A stretch of 64,000 nucleotides of DNA, from positions 17,923 to 81,922 of the forward strand of contig CAIZQU010000075.1 in the NCBI GenBank assembly GCA_903935205.1, written 5' to 3'. The stretch is from an uncultured cyanobacterium (GTDB lineage: Bacteria; Cyanobacteriota; Cyanobacteriia; PCC-6307; Cyanobiaceae). The position numbers and the translations under genes were made by a program. This document shows, in pieces, positions 28,601-36,565 of this stretch (within the stretch, counting starts at the first letter, position 1; the number at the start of each line of letters is the position of its first letter). The notes under the pieces were generated by a model. That model was given only the letters and a program-made list of their open reading frames with translations. It did not search any database and was not told the DNA's origin.

Positions 28601-29158
28601 GTAGACCCGCTGGGTGGTTGTGCCATTCCATGCTCGCTCTCCCTGTTTAGGCGGTGGGTTGGCTGCCAGGGTCGTGATCGCCTCGCGGAACACCCGCCAG
28701 CCGCTGCGACCGTCCTCGTGATCGCTGCAATCCACCGGCACGCACTTGTCGCTTACACGGCGACGAAAGGCCTCCAGCGCTGCCTGTGCTTCTGCGTCGC
28801 GTTCGATGCCATTGCGTGAATCAGAGACAAAACCAAGGAAAAAGGCATGGAGGGACAGGCCGGCATCCAGGGCAGCCTCAAACTCCAGCTCCGTCACCGA
28901 TTTTCCCCCGTGCTCGGCCCGCCGTGTGCCATAGCGCTCGCCAAGGATCAACACGTAGTGATCGCTGGCCCGCACATCCCGCTGACAGGTCTCCACCAAG
29001 GGATCCGGAGAGCCGCCGTAGCTATCGCCATACGCATGGTTTCGGCGGGTGATCAGCTCCTTGGCTTCCTCCCGCTCTTTCTTTAAGCCCAGAAAGGGGC
29101 TGGAAATGTAAAACCTGTGGGCTGAGTCTCCTCCCTTGGCTCTGCCCTTGGCTTCCAT
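25667..29158 (-). CDS. DGR variable protein: DUF4062 - STAND ATPase - HEAT-like - FGE/C-type-lectin-like
   Basis: 1163 residues, probably a ligand-triggered conflict or defence signalling protein. Domains in order: DUF4062/TIR-like at about 14-110 (HRFYISSPFLGLKKEREEAK; DHYVLILGERYGTRR); a STAND/NACHT-type ATPase with Walker A LISGDGGAGKTSLA (about 252-266) and Walker B-like RLVPILDHVSEL (about 330-341); a helical region to about 640; HEAT-like repeats at about 660-790 (EEREDAAVALGLIGSE); and a C-terminal FGE-sulfatase domain at about 870-1157 with VPGDDYTIGSHEGE, LPSESQWEAACRAGS, WGLAEMHGQLLEWCEDQW and LLRGGSWIFDP. Residues about 1116-1157 lie in the variable repeat. GC is lower than in neighbours. 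The ATG at 29158 leads directly into the DUF4062 domain. Function in defence is inference from architecture. Confidence 0.9.
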   Translation of the reverse strand: MEAKGRAKGGDSAHRFYISSPFLGLKKEREEAKELITRRNHAYGDSYGGSPDPLVETCQRDVRASDHYVLILGERYGTRRAEHGGKSVTELEFEAALDAGLSLHAFFLGFVSDSRNGIERDAEAQAALEAFRRRVSDKCVPVDCSDHEDGRSGWRVFREAITTLAANPPPKQGERAWNGTTTQRVYTPQELQTWVECHHSDLEKAFLTTPTVSQREVHVPLEVEFLPNGSGQAPAALLRPADVAPLLADGPARILLISGDGGAGKTSLAFAIARWWLKGEPGEVVRLPVLIETGLGEGETVAQKVRGWLGDHLGEPPGLELVEALLRGRRLVPILDHVSELAPAARQRLLAGLPPGLVLATSRSEEDSWTGRALSQIKPRPIALDRLQTFFVEYLKAGGRGELLRDDELVPAQNQLRRIVGDKPITALLAQMFIDDVIANRAKGLLAGSVPQLMLSYVRRIDTPADPVQRQRAGLTIDRDLVQRALKRLALASHQQEGVDGEPAYQPREFSRGLAMATLMLAEPDGLAMTALKAEALLAYLCELRLLIHPGEDTSELRFPLDPLADYLAALARLEVLESFSRSAGQTVAWEGFLGALERRQAKGEDLSRARGFFLALRDAALERNGRGVPLAAPDRLAQLGGLNPEKERERLAEQRARKWMWELVVPVASERRDAISKLAAMAAAAEPEDRRAASVVATDRLSQVLANDALPAEEREDAAVALGLIGSETGVEALEKLARKGEQPAELRRAAVEALGLAAKRLGGKHSLLRERIEGLLEEHLRADALDLLVDEEEGWAEHDRRLPVLQGASRGLQLAASAELPLLGSGPGRRVPMLTLSAIKEGRGLRIRTEVVTPPVWKLPLPECQGLEPQQLELVLVPGDDYTIGSHEGETGRDVYTQFRQKCEGVNVEAQRRVSLKAYALVRHPISQAQWRAVAALPRLERDISSTPGTYKPDGLWESHAQPGGLAVDSVSWFDCHEWLRRLNRWLKEQWPELGGQGEAPQLALPSESQWEAACRAGSGTPFHFGDTLDASWANYDGGYSYGGGRKGAYRQRPVPMGSFGLVNRWGLAEMHGQLLEWCEDQWHRDPLEGAGGDGRALDGPDPELEGNNEQIYRLLRGGSWIFDPVVARAAMRYGDRPDGLVTTVGVRPGCFSPPGLILYP
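25689..25811 (-). repeat. DGR variable repeat (VR)
   Basis: The last coding bases of the STAND gene, paired with the template repeat 308 bases away. Adenine-site changes from the template alter eight residues of the lectin-like domain: Asn to Phe, Asn to Val, Asn to Tyr, Ser to Gly, Asn to Asp, His to Arg, Asn to Gly, Asn to Val. Coding-strand changes are seven A-to-G and five A-to-T. All other codons, including GGSW, ARAAMR and VGVRPGCFSPP, are unchanged at the nucleotide level. The last 39 bases toward the stop codon are identical and GC-rich, which fits the initiation-of-mutagenic-homing site at this end. Confidence 0.93.
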
Positions 29159-29224
29159 CTCCTGATCAGATCCAACACGTTCCCATCATCCACTCACCAG
29201 GCGCTAGGGGCAAGCTGAGCCGGC

Positions 29225-29582
29225 TCAACCCTCCTCATGCGATCTGGGCATCTCCTCTGGAGCACCCCCCTCCCCCGCCAACCAAAGCACCGCCCCCCGC
29301 ACCACCTACGCATGGCAGGGCAACGGATGGCACCAGCAGAGCAGCTCCAGCTCCCCCACCCGCGTGCGCTCCAACAGCCGCCGCAGCTCTTGCTCCTGAG
29401 CTGAGCCCGGCTCCTGCAGCCGTGCCCAGAGCCAGCGCCGGTACTTGGCCGATCACCTCCTCGCGGCTGCCATCCCGCCCCATCACAAATGGATTCCCCA
29501 GCGCACTGGGCCACCCCACATCGGCCTGTCCGGGTAACAGGCTGCCAAGGCCCCCTTTGGCTTTGCCGATGGTGATCCTCAT
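29225..29582 (-). pseudogene. Broken DUF4326 gene
   Basis: A minus-strand frame from the ATG at 29582 starts MRITIGKAKGGLG and reaches WPSALGNPFVMGRDGSREEV, the hallmark of DUF4326 proteins (GNPF motif). The frame is then lost at GGCCAAGTACC (about 29448), where removing one base restores QYRRWLWARLQEPGSAQEQ and ELELLCWCHPLPCHA, also typical of the family (CWCxPxxCHA). A TAG follows CHA directly, and the remaining open part runs to TGA at 29225-29227. With one frameshift and one stop it is probably dead. DUF4326 genes are common on phages and islands. It lies just upstream of the DGR gene. Confidence 0.7.
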
Positions 29583-29716
29583 CGGAGCAGCTGGTGGCGG
29601 CTTGCGAGAGGGATAGGGAGCCCCACCAACCAAAGGGTTCCGCCCGTTCGCCCCAGATCCCGTAGGAAGTCTGGATAGCCTATGGAGCTGCTCTTACCCC
29701 GGCAGCCCCCGCTGCC

Positions 29717-29920
29717 ATGGCTGAACCTCCCTCCCCTGAACACGCCGATTACGTGCTTCTGCACGGGACCACCGGCATGGCCCTCTACAGCACCTGCGCC
29801 ACGGCGGCCGAGATCCATAGGGCCAACGGCAACCTCCAGCGGGCCGGCCATCCAGCCCGCTACGTGGCGGCAAGGCATCTGCGACATCGGCCGCCGCACC
29901 ACATCCATCCCGGGGGCTGA
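29717..29920 (+). CDS. Small hypothetical protein
   Basis: 67 residues from the ATG at 29717. Readable middle: ADYVLLHGTTGMALYSTCAT, then AAEIHRANGNLQRAGHPARY. The regular alternation and the HPARYVAARHL block look like a real short protein, but I cannot assign a family. The end is His/Pro-rich. It sits between the DUF4326 remnant and the integrase remnant, facing the latter. Confidence 0.45.
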   Translation: MAEPPSPEHADYVLLHGTTGMALYSTCATAAEIHRANGNLQRAGHPARYVAARHLRHRPPHHIHPGG

Positions 29921-29937
29921 TCGCAGAAGAAAGGGAC

Positions 29938-30657
29938 TCAGGCCTCCAGGGCCTCTATTCCTTGTGAGCTCCTGGCATGGCGCCGCTTGCTGGCCATGGC
30001 GAAGGCAGCGGCCGTGTTGCTCGCCGATGCCCATGGGTAGCTCCTGAGATGCACCTCCAGCGAATGCCCCATGCTGTGGGCCATAGCCCCCGCGTCGATG
30101 CCACGGCGGTGGCCCCTCAGGCTGTAGGTGTGGCGGAAGCTGTAGGGAACGAGCCGGCGCTGCTCCACAGCCATCTGATCCCTTACCTCCAGCCAGGCCT
30201 TTTGCCGGCCCAGGTACGTCCCAAAGGAATCCCTTGCCCCGTTGCCGCTGCGCAGAGGTGGCAGCTGGATCTCCCCCGCCTGCCAGCGCTCCAGCAACGA
30301 CCACTCCCGCAGTTGCCCCGAACGGTCCTCCAGGGGCAAGGGGAACACCCGCCTGGCGTCTGTGTCCCCACCCCCGCTGCGCTTCTGGTATGCGCACCAC
30401 CCATGCGGCTCACTGATCCGAGAGCACCGGATACGGCCTTGATGCAGTGGGCTTTGGCTCACAGCCACGCCGTTTTCACCCACGCTCTTGACTTCGAGCC
30501 ACTCCACGCCGGGCCATCGGTGAGGGCCAGAGCCCCTATGGGAGTCCCCTGACAGGTGGTCGCGGCGGACGACCCCGCGCTCGACAAGCTCGACGGCGCG
30601 GGAGCGCGATTGGCCTGCAGACCGGCTCAGCCTGGATCCCCTGACGCAGTCCGCCAA
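29938..30657 (-). pseudogene. Truncated tyrosine recombinase / phage-type integrase
   Basis: The C-terminal catalytic part of an integrase is clear: CAYQKRSGGGDTDARRVFPL, then VPYSFRHTYSLRGHR (the Arg-x-x-His box) and AHSMGHSLEVHLRSYPWA (second His and the likely Tyr nucleophile). About 200 residues match this kind of cyanobacterial integrase. The N-terminal core-binding half and the first catalytic Arg region are missing: upstream sequence is unrelated and runs into the BadF-type kinase gene's 3' end. It is best read as a decayed remnant at the right end of the island. Confidence 0.65.
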
Positions 30658-31742
30658 GCGAGAGGCTGATCCTCCAGGGTGTCAATCGCCAGCTGCAGGG
30701 CCCCCTGGCAGGCATCTCCCATCGGGGCAACCAGCCGGGCGGTGGGCAGCAGCTCCTCAACGGCCTGGCGGAACCGTTCCCCCAACCCCCGCAGGTGCTC
30801 CAGGCCGCCGCCCATGGCGCAGACGGCCGGGGCCGGCAAGGCCAGCTGCCGGGCCACAGCGGCCGCCATCAGGGCCAGGGCCCTGGCGTTGGCGTCCAGG
30901 ATCGCCGCGGCCTGGGGGTCGCCCTCGGCCGCCAGCTCCGCCACCACCGGCGCCAGCCTGGCGAAGCCCGCCGCCCCGAAGGCCGGTTCCACCACCAGCG
31001 CCTTGATCCGCTGCGGCGCCTCGGCCTCCGTCGTCTCCAGGCCCAGGGCCCGCCAGATCGCCCCCTGCAGCGCCGTGGCGGCCACCCGGCCATCGGCCAT
31101 CCGCAGGCTGAGGGCCAGGCCGTCGCGGCCGATGTCCATCGCGGAGCCGGCGCCATCGAGCAGCCAGCCATAGCCGGCCACCCGCCGCTGCTGGCCCCGT
31201 CCGTCGCTGCCTACGCAGATCGTGCCGGTGCCGCAGATCACCACGATGCCCGCACCGCCCGCGAAGGCCCCAGCCAGGGCGGTGCGTTCATCACCGGTCA
31301 CGGCCAGCCTGGCCGGCGGCAGCCCCAGGGCCTCGGCCGCCAATTCCAGTCCGCGCTGCTGCACCGCCGTGCCGGCCTCGATGCCGCTGGCGCCCACCGC
31401 CGCCGCCTGCAGGGGCCCGGCCGCCGCCGGCCCCGCCGCCGCCAGGGCCGCCGCCAGGCTGTGGCGCAGGGCCGCCTGGAAGCGCTCCGGCCCCTCCGCT
31501 GCGGCCAGATGGCACACCCCCGGCCCCTCGCCCTCCGCCACGGTGGCGCCGCTGCTCCGCTCCGCCAGGCGGCAGGTGGTGTGGGTCTGGCCGGCGTCGA
31601 ACCCGGCCAGCAGCGCCGGTGGGGGCTCCTCGTCCGGCGGCTCCAGCCCGGCCCGCCGCTCCTGGGGCCCGCTGTTCTGGGGCAGGCGGCCCTGAGGCCG
31701 GGGGGCCTCCAGCCGTGGCGGGGGATCGGCAGGTGCTGCCAT
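30627..31742 (-). CDS. BadF/BadG-type ATPase (N-acetylglucosamine kinase-like)
   Basis: 371 residues with the sugar-kinase/HSP70/actin fold of the BadF/BadG/BcrA/BcrD family; closest known function is N-acetylglucosamine or muramyl kinase for cell-wall recycling. Motifs: LLAGFDAGQTHTTCRL (phosphate 1 loop, about 45-60), GAGIVVICGTGTICVGSDG (phosphate 2), GYGWLLDGAGSAMDIGRDGL (substrate loop) and AVCAMGGGLEHL (adenosine loop). A Pro-rich N-terminal leader of about 40 residues precedes. It lies 9 bases after ictB on the same strand and the reading order suggests co-transcription. The C-terminal few residues border the island. Confidence 0.88.
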   Translation of the reverse strand: MAAPADPPPRLEAPRPQGRLPQNSGPQERRAGLEPPDEEPPPALLAGFDAGQTHTTCRLAERSSGATVAEGEGPGVCHLAAAEGPERFQAALRHSLAAALAAAGPAAAGPLQAAAVGASGIEAGTAVQQRGLELAAEALGLPPARLAVTGDERTALAGAFAGGAGIVVICGTGTICVGSDGRGQQRRVAGYGWLLDGAGSAMDIGRDGLALSLRMADGRVAATALQGAIWRALGLETTEAEAPQRIKALVVEPAFGAAGFARLAPVVAELAAEGDPQAAAILDANARALALMAAAVARQLALPAPAVCAMGGGLEHLRGLGERFRQAVEELLPTARLVAPMGDACQGALQLAIDTLEDQPLAWRTASGDPG

Positions 31743-31751
31743 GGCGATCCC

Positions 31752-33110
31752 TCAGCCCCTCAGGCCGGAACCCTCGGCTCCATCGAGCTCCGCGATGGGC
31801 CGCGGCGGCTCCAGGCGATGGGCCGCCGCCGCCAGGGTGGCCAGGCTGAACAGGGCCACCAGCTGCACCTCCGGCCGGAAGAAGATCGTGTCGGTCAGAC
31901 CCTGCACCGCCAGGCCCGCGAACACCGCCACCGCCGCCAGGGCGGGCAGGGCCAGGGAGCCTTCGCCACGCCCCAGCCGCAGGCCCGTGCGCACCGCCGT
32001 GATCAGCACCGCCAGTCCCGCCAGCAGGCCCGGCACCCCGGCCTCCACCAGCAGTTCAAGTGGAATCGAATAGGCGCTGAGGGCGTTGAACTTGGGCTGT
32101 TGGTATAGCGGATAGATCAGGTTGAAGGCGGTGTTGCCCGGTCCGATCCCGAACAAAGGCCGGTCCTGGATCATCGCCAGCACCGACGTCCAGACGTTGA
32201 TCCGGAAGTTGTTGGAGCTGTCCTCACGGCCCGCCACCAGGCTCATCACCCGCACCCGCAGAGGCTCCACCTGGGTGACCAGCACCACCAGGGCCAGCGC
32301 CCCGCCCAGCAGCAGCAGCAGGGGCAGGGTGCGGCGCCAGAAGGCCGGCCAGTGGCGGCTGGCGCGGCCGGCCAGCAGCAGCGCCAGCACCCCGAGCGAT
32401 GCCACCATGCCCATCCAGGCGCCGCGGCTGTAGGTCAGCACCAGGGCCACGATGCCCAGCACCAGCGAGCAGAGGGCGAACAGGCGACGGGGACGCTCCC
32501 GCCAGCGCAGCAGTGCCACCACCGCCAGCGGCAGGATCGGCAGCAGGTAGCCCCCCAGCAGGTTGGGGTTGTCGAGGCTGCTGTAGATCCGCACCGTGCC
32601 CGCCGCCACCGAATTGTTGTCCGACCACCGGGCCAGCTGGCTGGCGTCCGCATAGAGCTGGCGGATGCCGATCACGCTGGTCAGCAGCTCCCCAGCCAGC
32701 AGCGCCGCCGTCAGCCGATCCCACCACCGCGGCGACTCGGCCAGCAGCTGACGCATCAGGGCGTAGACGCCCAGATAGCTGGTGAGTTTGAACAACCCCT
32801 TGGCTGCCGCCACCGGCACCGGCGAAAACCCGGTCGCCACCACGGACACGGCCAGCACCGCCAGCAGGGCCAGGTTGATCGGCCCGATCCGGCCGGGCGG
32901 CGTGCGCAGCGCCCAGAGCACCCAGAGCAGGGCGCAGGCGGCGATCAGCAGGCTGAGGCCGCCGCGGCTCACCTGGGGCAGCCAGGCCAGCAGGGCCATC
33001 AGCACGGCGCCGGAGATCAGGGGCAGCTGCCGCCCGATCGCCCCCGCCGGACCGGCGGCGAGCAGACCCTGCCAGCGCAGCAGCCAGGGTGTGGGGGCGG
33101 AGGTCAGCAC
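31752..33110 (-). CDS. ictB: IctB-family membrane protein (O-antigen-ligase-like)
   Basis: 452 residues with about ten membrane spans and the Wzy_C/O-antigen-ligase-like core. Signature stretches: TSYLGVYALMRQLL, DNPNLLGGYLLPILPLAVVA, LTYSRGAWMGMVASL, and FGIGPGNTAFNLIYPLYQQP. IctB was first described as involved in inorganic carbon accumulation in Synechococcus; its direct transport role is not settled, and polymer ligase activity is an alternative. Same-strand neighbour of trmB upstream (5 bases) and the BadF-like kinase downstream. Confidence 0.88.
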   Translation of the reverse strand: MLTSAPTPWLLRWQGLLAAGPAGAIGRQLPLISGAVLMALLAWLPQVSRGGLSLLIAACALLWVLWALRTPPGRIGPINLALLAVLAVSVVATGFSPVPVAAAKGLFKLTSYLGVYALMRQLLAESPRWWDRLTAALLAGELLTSVIGIRQLYADASQLARWSDNNSVAAGTVRIYSSLDNPNLLGGYLLPILPLAVVALLRWRERPRRLFALCSLVLGIVALVLTYSRGAWMGMVASLGVLALLLAGRASRHWPAFWRRTLPLLLLLGGALALVVLVTQVEPLRVRVMSLVAGREDSSNNFRINVWTSVLAMIQDRPLFGIGPGNTAFNLIYPLYQQPKFNALSAYSIPLELLVEAGVPGLLAGLAVLITAVRTGLRLGRGEGSLALPALAAVAVFAGLAVQGLTDTIFFRPEVQLVALFSLATLAAAAHRLEPPRPIAELDGAEGSGLRG

Positions 33111-33115
33111 AACGA

Positions 33116-33820
33116 TCAGCCGCGGGCGGTGTCGGCTGGATTATCGGTGGCCCGCAGCGCCGCTTCCAGGGCTTCGGGCGAGGGCACGGCCGTGCCGTTG
33201 CGTTGATACAACACCCGCAGCACCGGCAGGCCGTGGGTCAGGGCGTAGCGCTCCCGCTCGGTGGGCACCGGCAGCGGATTGTCCGCCCGCCAGGGGAGGG
33301 CATCGCCAGGGGGCCTGCGGAAGCAGCCGCTGGCCTCGCAGAGGGCCACCATCGGTTCGATCACGGCGGCCACATCGCTCTGCAGGAACAGCCAGCCCCC
33401 CTCCTCCAGGGCCAGGGCGATCGCCCGCAGCAGGGAGGGCTGCAGCACCCGCCGCTTGTGGTGCTTGGTCTTGAACCAGGGGTCGGGGAACTGGATCGAC
33501 ACCCGCCGCAGCAGCCCCCGGGGCAGCTGCCCCATCCAGCCCTCGAGGCTGACATTGGCATTGCAGAACAGGAAGCGCAGATTGGTCAGGCCCAGCTCCT
33601 GCCGTTCGGCCTCCGCCGCCTCCACCAGGGGCCGGCGGATCTCCACGCCGAGGTGGTTGATCTCCGGCTCCAGGGCCGCCAGCTCCAGCAAGAAGCGTCC
33701 CCGGGCGCTGCCGATGTCGAGGTGGAGCGGCAGATCGGGCTGGGCGAAGCAGTCGGCCGGGGGTGGCAGCGGCCGGGGCAGCTGGTGAAAGCGGCTGAGT
33801 GGATTGACGTGCTGGCGCAC
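33116..33820 (-). CDS. trmB: tRNA (guanine-N7-)-methyltransferase
   Basis: Methylates G46 of tRNA using SAM. From a GTG at 33818-33820 it has 234 residues, the normal length: [13 protein letters not shown], then [17 protein letters not shown] (SAM-binding GxxxGxF), [27 protein letters not shown] (signature FPDPWxKxxHxKRR) and LFLQSDV. The frame is open upstream within the FIST gene but is unrelated. The GTG lies 1 base after the stop of the FIST gene, so the genes are coupled. Confidence 0.95.
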   Translation of the reverse strand: MRQHVNPLSRFHQLPRPLPPPADCFAQPDLPLHLDIGSARGRFLLELAALEPEINHLGVEIRRPLVEAAEAERQELGLTNLRFLFCNANVSLEGWMGQLPRGLLRRVSIQFPDPWFKTKHHKRRVLQPSLLRAIALALEEGGWLFLQSDVAAVIEPMVALCEASGCFRRPPGDALPWRADNPLPVPTERERYALTHGLPVLRVLYQRNGTAVPSPEALEAALRATDNPADTARG

Positions 33821-33821
33821 C

Positions 33822-35078
33822 TCAGTCCTCCGGCACCAGGAAGCCCCAGCTGGCGGTGTAGCCGTGCAGGTGGGTGGCGCTCCCCACCGGACCGATCTCG
33901 CCATTGCAGAAGAAGCCGGCCATCGGCAGCTGGCTGAACCGTTCACGGCAGAGGCTCACATCGCCATCGGGTTGGCCGTAGAAGCCGCGGCCCCGCCCCA
34001 GGCAGGCGAAGAGCAGGGCCGCCAGCGGTTCACCACCCGGCTGCCGCTGCTGCTGCAGCAACAGCTGGCGCGACTCCTCCCGCGCCGTGGCCGCATCTCG
34101 CAGCTGGAACTGGACCTTCTGGCCCACCCGCATCCGTTCCCCCACCGCCACGGCACCGTTGCGGGGATCGACGCCGATCAGATTGCGCACCAGAAACGCC
34201 GGTGCCGGGGCTTCCGAACCGCTGGATTCGAGGCTGAAATCGCTGCGGGCCACCCCCAGCAGCAGTGAATCCTTCACCTGCTCCCGTTCGGCCGGGCTGA
34301 GGCCGCCCAGCACCGACTGGAGCGCCTGCACCGGGCTGCGCCGCTCCTGGCCGCGGCTCACCTGCAGCACCACATTGCGCTGGGCCTGCTCCACCTCAAA
34401 CACCGGTCCGATCGGCCGGCAGCCCTGGGCCAGCACGGGATCCAGCCGCCAGCGGCCGCCGATCACGCAGCCCACGGCCCCGCCGCAGACCTTGTCGCCC
34501 AACAGCAGGGAGCCGTGGGGGGCGCTGTGCTGGCCGGCGATGCCGCCCACCTTCGGGCGTCCGGGGTAGGCGTAATCCAGACCCCCGACCAGATCGTTGA
34601 TGGCGCGGCAGCCCGGATCCACCAGCAGCAGCATCCCGCGCATCGACTCCAGATCGACCCCAACCGCCTCCCGCCATGGTTCTGCAGGTCCGTCCAGGTC
34701 CGGCAGCTCCTGGGCCTCGAAATGGAACGGATGCAGCTGGGCCCCTGGAAGGTGCAGCAGGGTCAGGCTCAGGGCCGGTTCATGTTCCAGTTCGTGGGGG
34801 GCGCCATCGGCTCCGGTGCCCACCACGCCGGCACCGACGCACCCAAGCCAGTGCTGGGCCTTCAGGCGCTGTTGCAGCAGCGGCAGCAGGCGGGGCAGAT
34901 CGCTGGCATAGCTGGCGGAGGCAAACACCAGGGCCAGGTCGGCTGGACCCACTCCCCCCAGCTGGCGAAACAGAGCCTCCACGGCTCCCTGCAGGGAGGG
35001 GTCGCGGGCGAGGGCTGTGCGGCACCAGGCGGGTCGCTTGCGGCGTGCCAGCCAGGGAAAGGAGGGGATGGCAACCAT
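33822..35078 (-). CDS. FIST-domain signal transduction protein
   Basis: 418 residues with FIST N (about 40-225) and FIST C (about 230-390) domains. Known FIST proteins are sensory modules proposed to bind small ligands such as amino acids. Seen: [70 protein letters not shown] and [14 protein letters not shown] near the end, all usual in the family. Immediately upstream of trmB, one base apart. No fused output domain, so the partner is unknown. Confidence 0.9.
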   Translation of the reverse strand: MVAIPSFPWLARRKRPAWCRTALARDPSLQGAVEALFRQLGGVGPADLALVFASASYASDLPRLLPLLQQRLKAQHWLGCVGAGVVGTGADGAPHELEHEPALSLTLLHLPGAQLHPFHFEAQELPDLDGPAEPWREAVGVDLESMRGMLLLVDPGCRAINDLVGGLDYAYPGRPKVGGIAGQHSAPHGSLLLGDKVCGGAVGCVIGGRWRLDPVLAQGCRPIGPVFEVEQAQRNVVLQVSRGQERRSPVQALQSVLGGLSPAEREQVKDSLLLGVARSDFSLESSGSEAPAPAFLVRNLIGVDPRNGAVAVGERMRVGQKVQFQLRDAATAREESRQLLLQQQRQPGGEPLAALLFACLGRGRGFYGQPDGDVSLCRERFSQLPMAGFFCNGEIGPVGSATHLHGYTASWGFLVPED

Positions 35079-35136
35079 GGCGGGACCCTAGACCCTGACG
35101 GGGTGCGGATAATGGCGCCTTACCGAACCCGAGGCC

Positions 35137-35751
35137 GTGCCGGATCCGCTGTTTCGCTCCCTCGTCTGGCTGGACGTGCGGCTGGGCCTGCTGTTCGCCG
35201 TTGGTCTCCCCCTGGTGCTGCTGGTCTGGGCGGTGATCCGTCGGGAGGCAGCGGTGAAGCGCCTGCTCGGCCTCTACTGGAAGGTGGCCAGCCTGCAGCT
35301 GATCGCCCTGCTGCTGCTCACCGATCGACGCGCCCTGGGTCTGGTGCTGCTGGTGCTCGCGCCGCTGCTGATGCTGGCGGTGCTCTGGCTCTGGCAGGAC
35401 CTCAACGAGGAGCTGGCCGACATGCCCACCTGGCGGGGCCTGCCCCTGACCGTGCGGATCTGGCGGTGGAGTCTCAGCTTTTATGCCCTCGGCGCCAGCG
35501 CCCTGGCGGCCTCCGCCCTCGCCTGCCTGGGTGGCTCCCTGCAGAGGCCCCTGTGCGCCGTCTGGCTGGAGGCCCCCGGAGGATTGCACGGCATCGTCGC
35601 CCAGCTGTTCGGCTTTGTGTTCGGCGGCCGTTGGACCCAGGGGCTGGCGGGCTTCGTGGGCTTCATCGGCCTGGCGGCCTACGGCGTGGGGCTGTTGCAG
35701 TGGCTGCTGGTGCGCCTGCCCCGCCAGGGTCGGGTGGCCGGGGAGTTCTGA
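35137..35751 (+). CDS. DUF3177 family membrane protein
   Basis: 204 residues with four to five membrane spans (about 12-30, 48-62, 65-88, 112-132 and 158-188). Features typical of the cyanobacterial DUF3177 family: LVWLDVRLGLLFAVGLPLVL, WAVIRREAAVKRLLGLYWKV and a conserved C-terminal FGFVFGGRWTQGLAGFVG. Function unknown. GTG start at 35137. Divergent from the FIST gene with only 58 bases between. Confidence 0.8.
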   Translation: MPDPLFRSLVWLDVRLGLLFAVGLPLVLLVWAVIRREAAVKRLLGLYWKVASLQLIALLLLTDRRALGLVLLVLAPLLMLAVLWLWQDLNEELADMPTWRGLPLTVRIWRWSLSFYALGASALAASALACLGGSLQRPLCAVWLEAPGGLHGIVAQLFGFVFGGRWTQGLAGFVGFIGLAAYGVGLLQWLLVRLPRQGRVAGEF

Positions 35752-35849
35752 AGGAGCAGCGTCCCCAGCGGCTCGCGCCGCCATGGGCAAGCCCATGGCG
35801 GTCCCGATAGGGTCCCCTTTCTCAATGCCCGCCAGCGTTCCGTACCGCC

Positions 35850-36233
35850 ATGGCCGAAGCACCCACCGACCCTGGGGAGTCGATCGCTGCCCTGCTCCGC
35901 CAGCTGGAGGCCCTGAGCCTCCACCATCCCGATCGGGTGCTGCGCCTGCGGGGCACCCTGCCGCCCCCGGTGTCGGCCGAGCCTGGCTGTGACCAGAAGG
36001 GTGAGCCGTTTGAGCTGCTGCTGTTCCGCGGCTTCTCCAGCCTCACCACCCACCCCACCGCCTTCGATCCCGACCGTGCCGCCCTGCCCGAGGGCAGCGA
36101 GCTGATCAGCGCGGAGCTGCTCCAGGGCCCCCTCGACCCGGCGGCGGAGATCGTGCTGGCCGGCCCGGGGCCGGTCCGCGCCTATCGCTCTGCGGCCTCC
36201 TGGAGGGGGCCCGCTGGCCGCGAGCAGGGCTGA
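35850..36233 (+). CDS. Conserved hypothetical protein
   Basis: 127 residues. The middle reads FELLLFRGFSSLTTHPTAFD, then LPEGSELISAELLQGPLDPA, and the end is AEIVLAGPGPVRAYRS plus a Gly/Arg tail. Short regular beta-strand pattern, no membrane segment, no catalytic motif. Similar small proteins occur widely in picocyanobacteria and plants, but I cannot name the family with confidence. Follows DUF3177 on the same strand by 98 bases. Confidence 0.65.
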   Translation: MAEAPTDPGESIAALLRQLEALSLHHPDRVLRLRGTLPPPVSAEPGCDQKGEPFELLLFRGFSSLTTHPTAFDPDRAALPEGSELISAELLQGPLDPAAEIVLAGPGPVRAYRSAASWRGPAGREQG

Positions 36234-36565
36234 AGGCCGGGCCAGGGTGGATCCGTTACGAAATCCCAGCCATTTCGGGCCGCAATTCGACAACTCTGGT
36301 TATCATGGCAAGGGATGTCTTTGGTAGAGATTGCTCCAGTGTCAGCCCCCTGGTTCGCTCCACTGTTCATCGGGAACCTTGACGCCCGAGTCTGATCGCT
36401 ACCACTGGGATCTGACTGGCCCGTGGTCTGGTTTTCGCCGCTCCTGCCACCCCTGGGCCGATCCCAGCCAGCCGGCCTGCCCGGCGTCCGGTCTCCAGCG
36501 GCTTTGACGATCCCAGCCGGCCTTCCATTGACGCCCCATCACCCTGCCCCGGTCGCTCCCCAGCC
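36234..36565. other. 332-base spacer before the P450 gene
   Basis: Contains a locally AT-rich stretch around 36280-36320 (GACAACTCTGGTTATCATGG) that could host a promoter; TTATCAT resembles a -10 box, but no clear -35 could be fixed. No supported gene. Confidence 0.35.
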
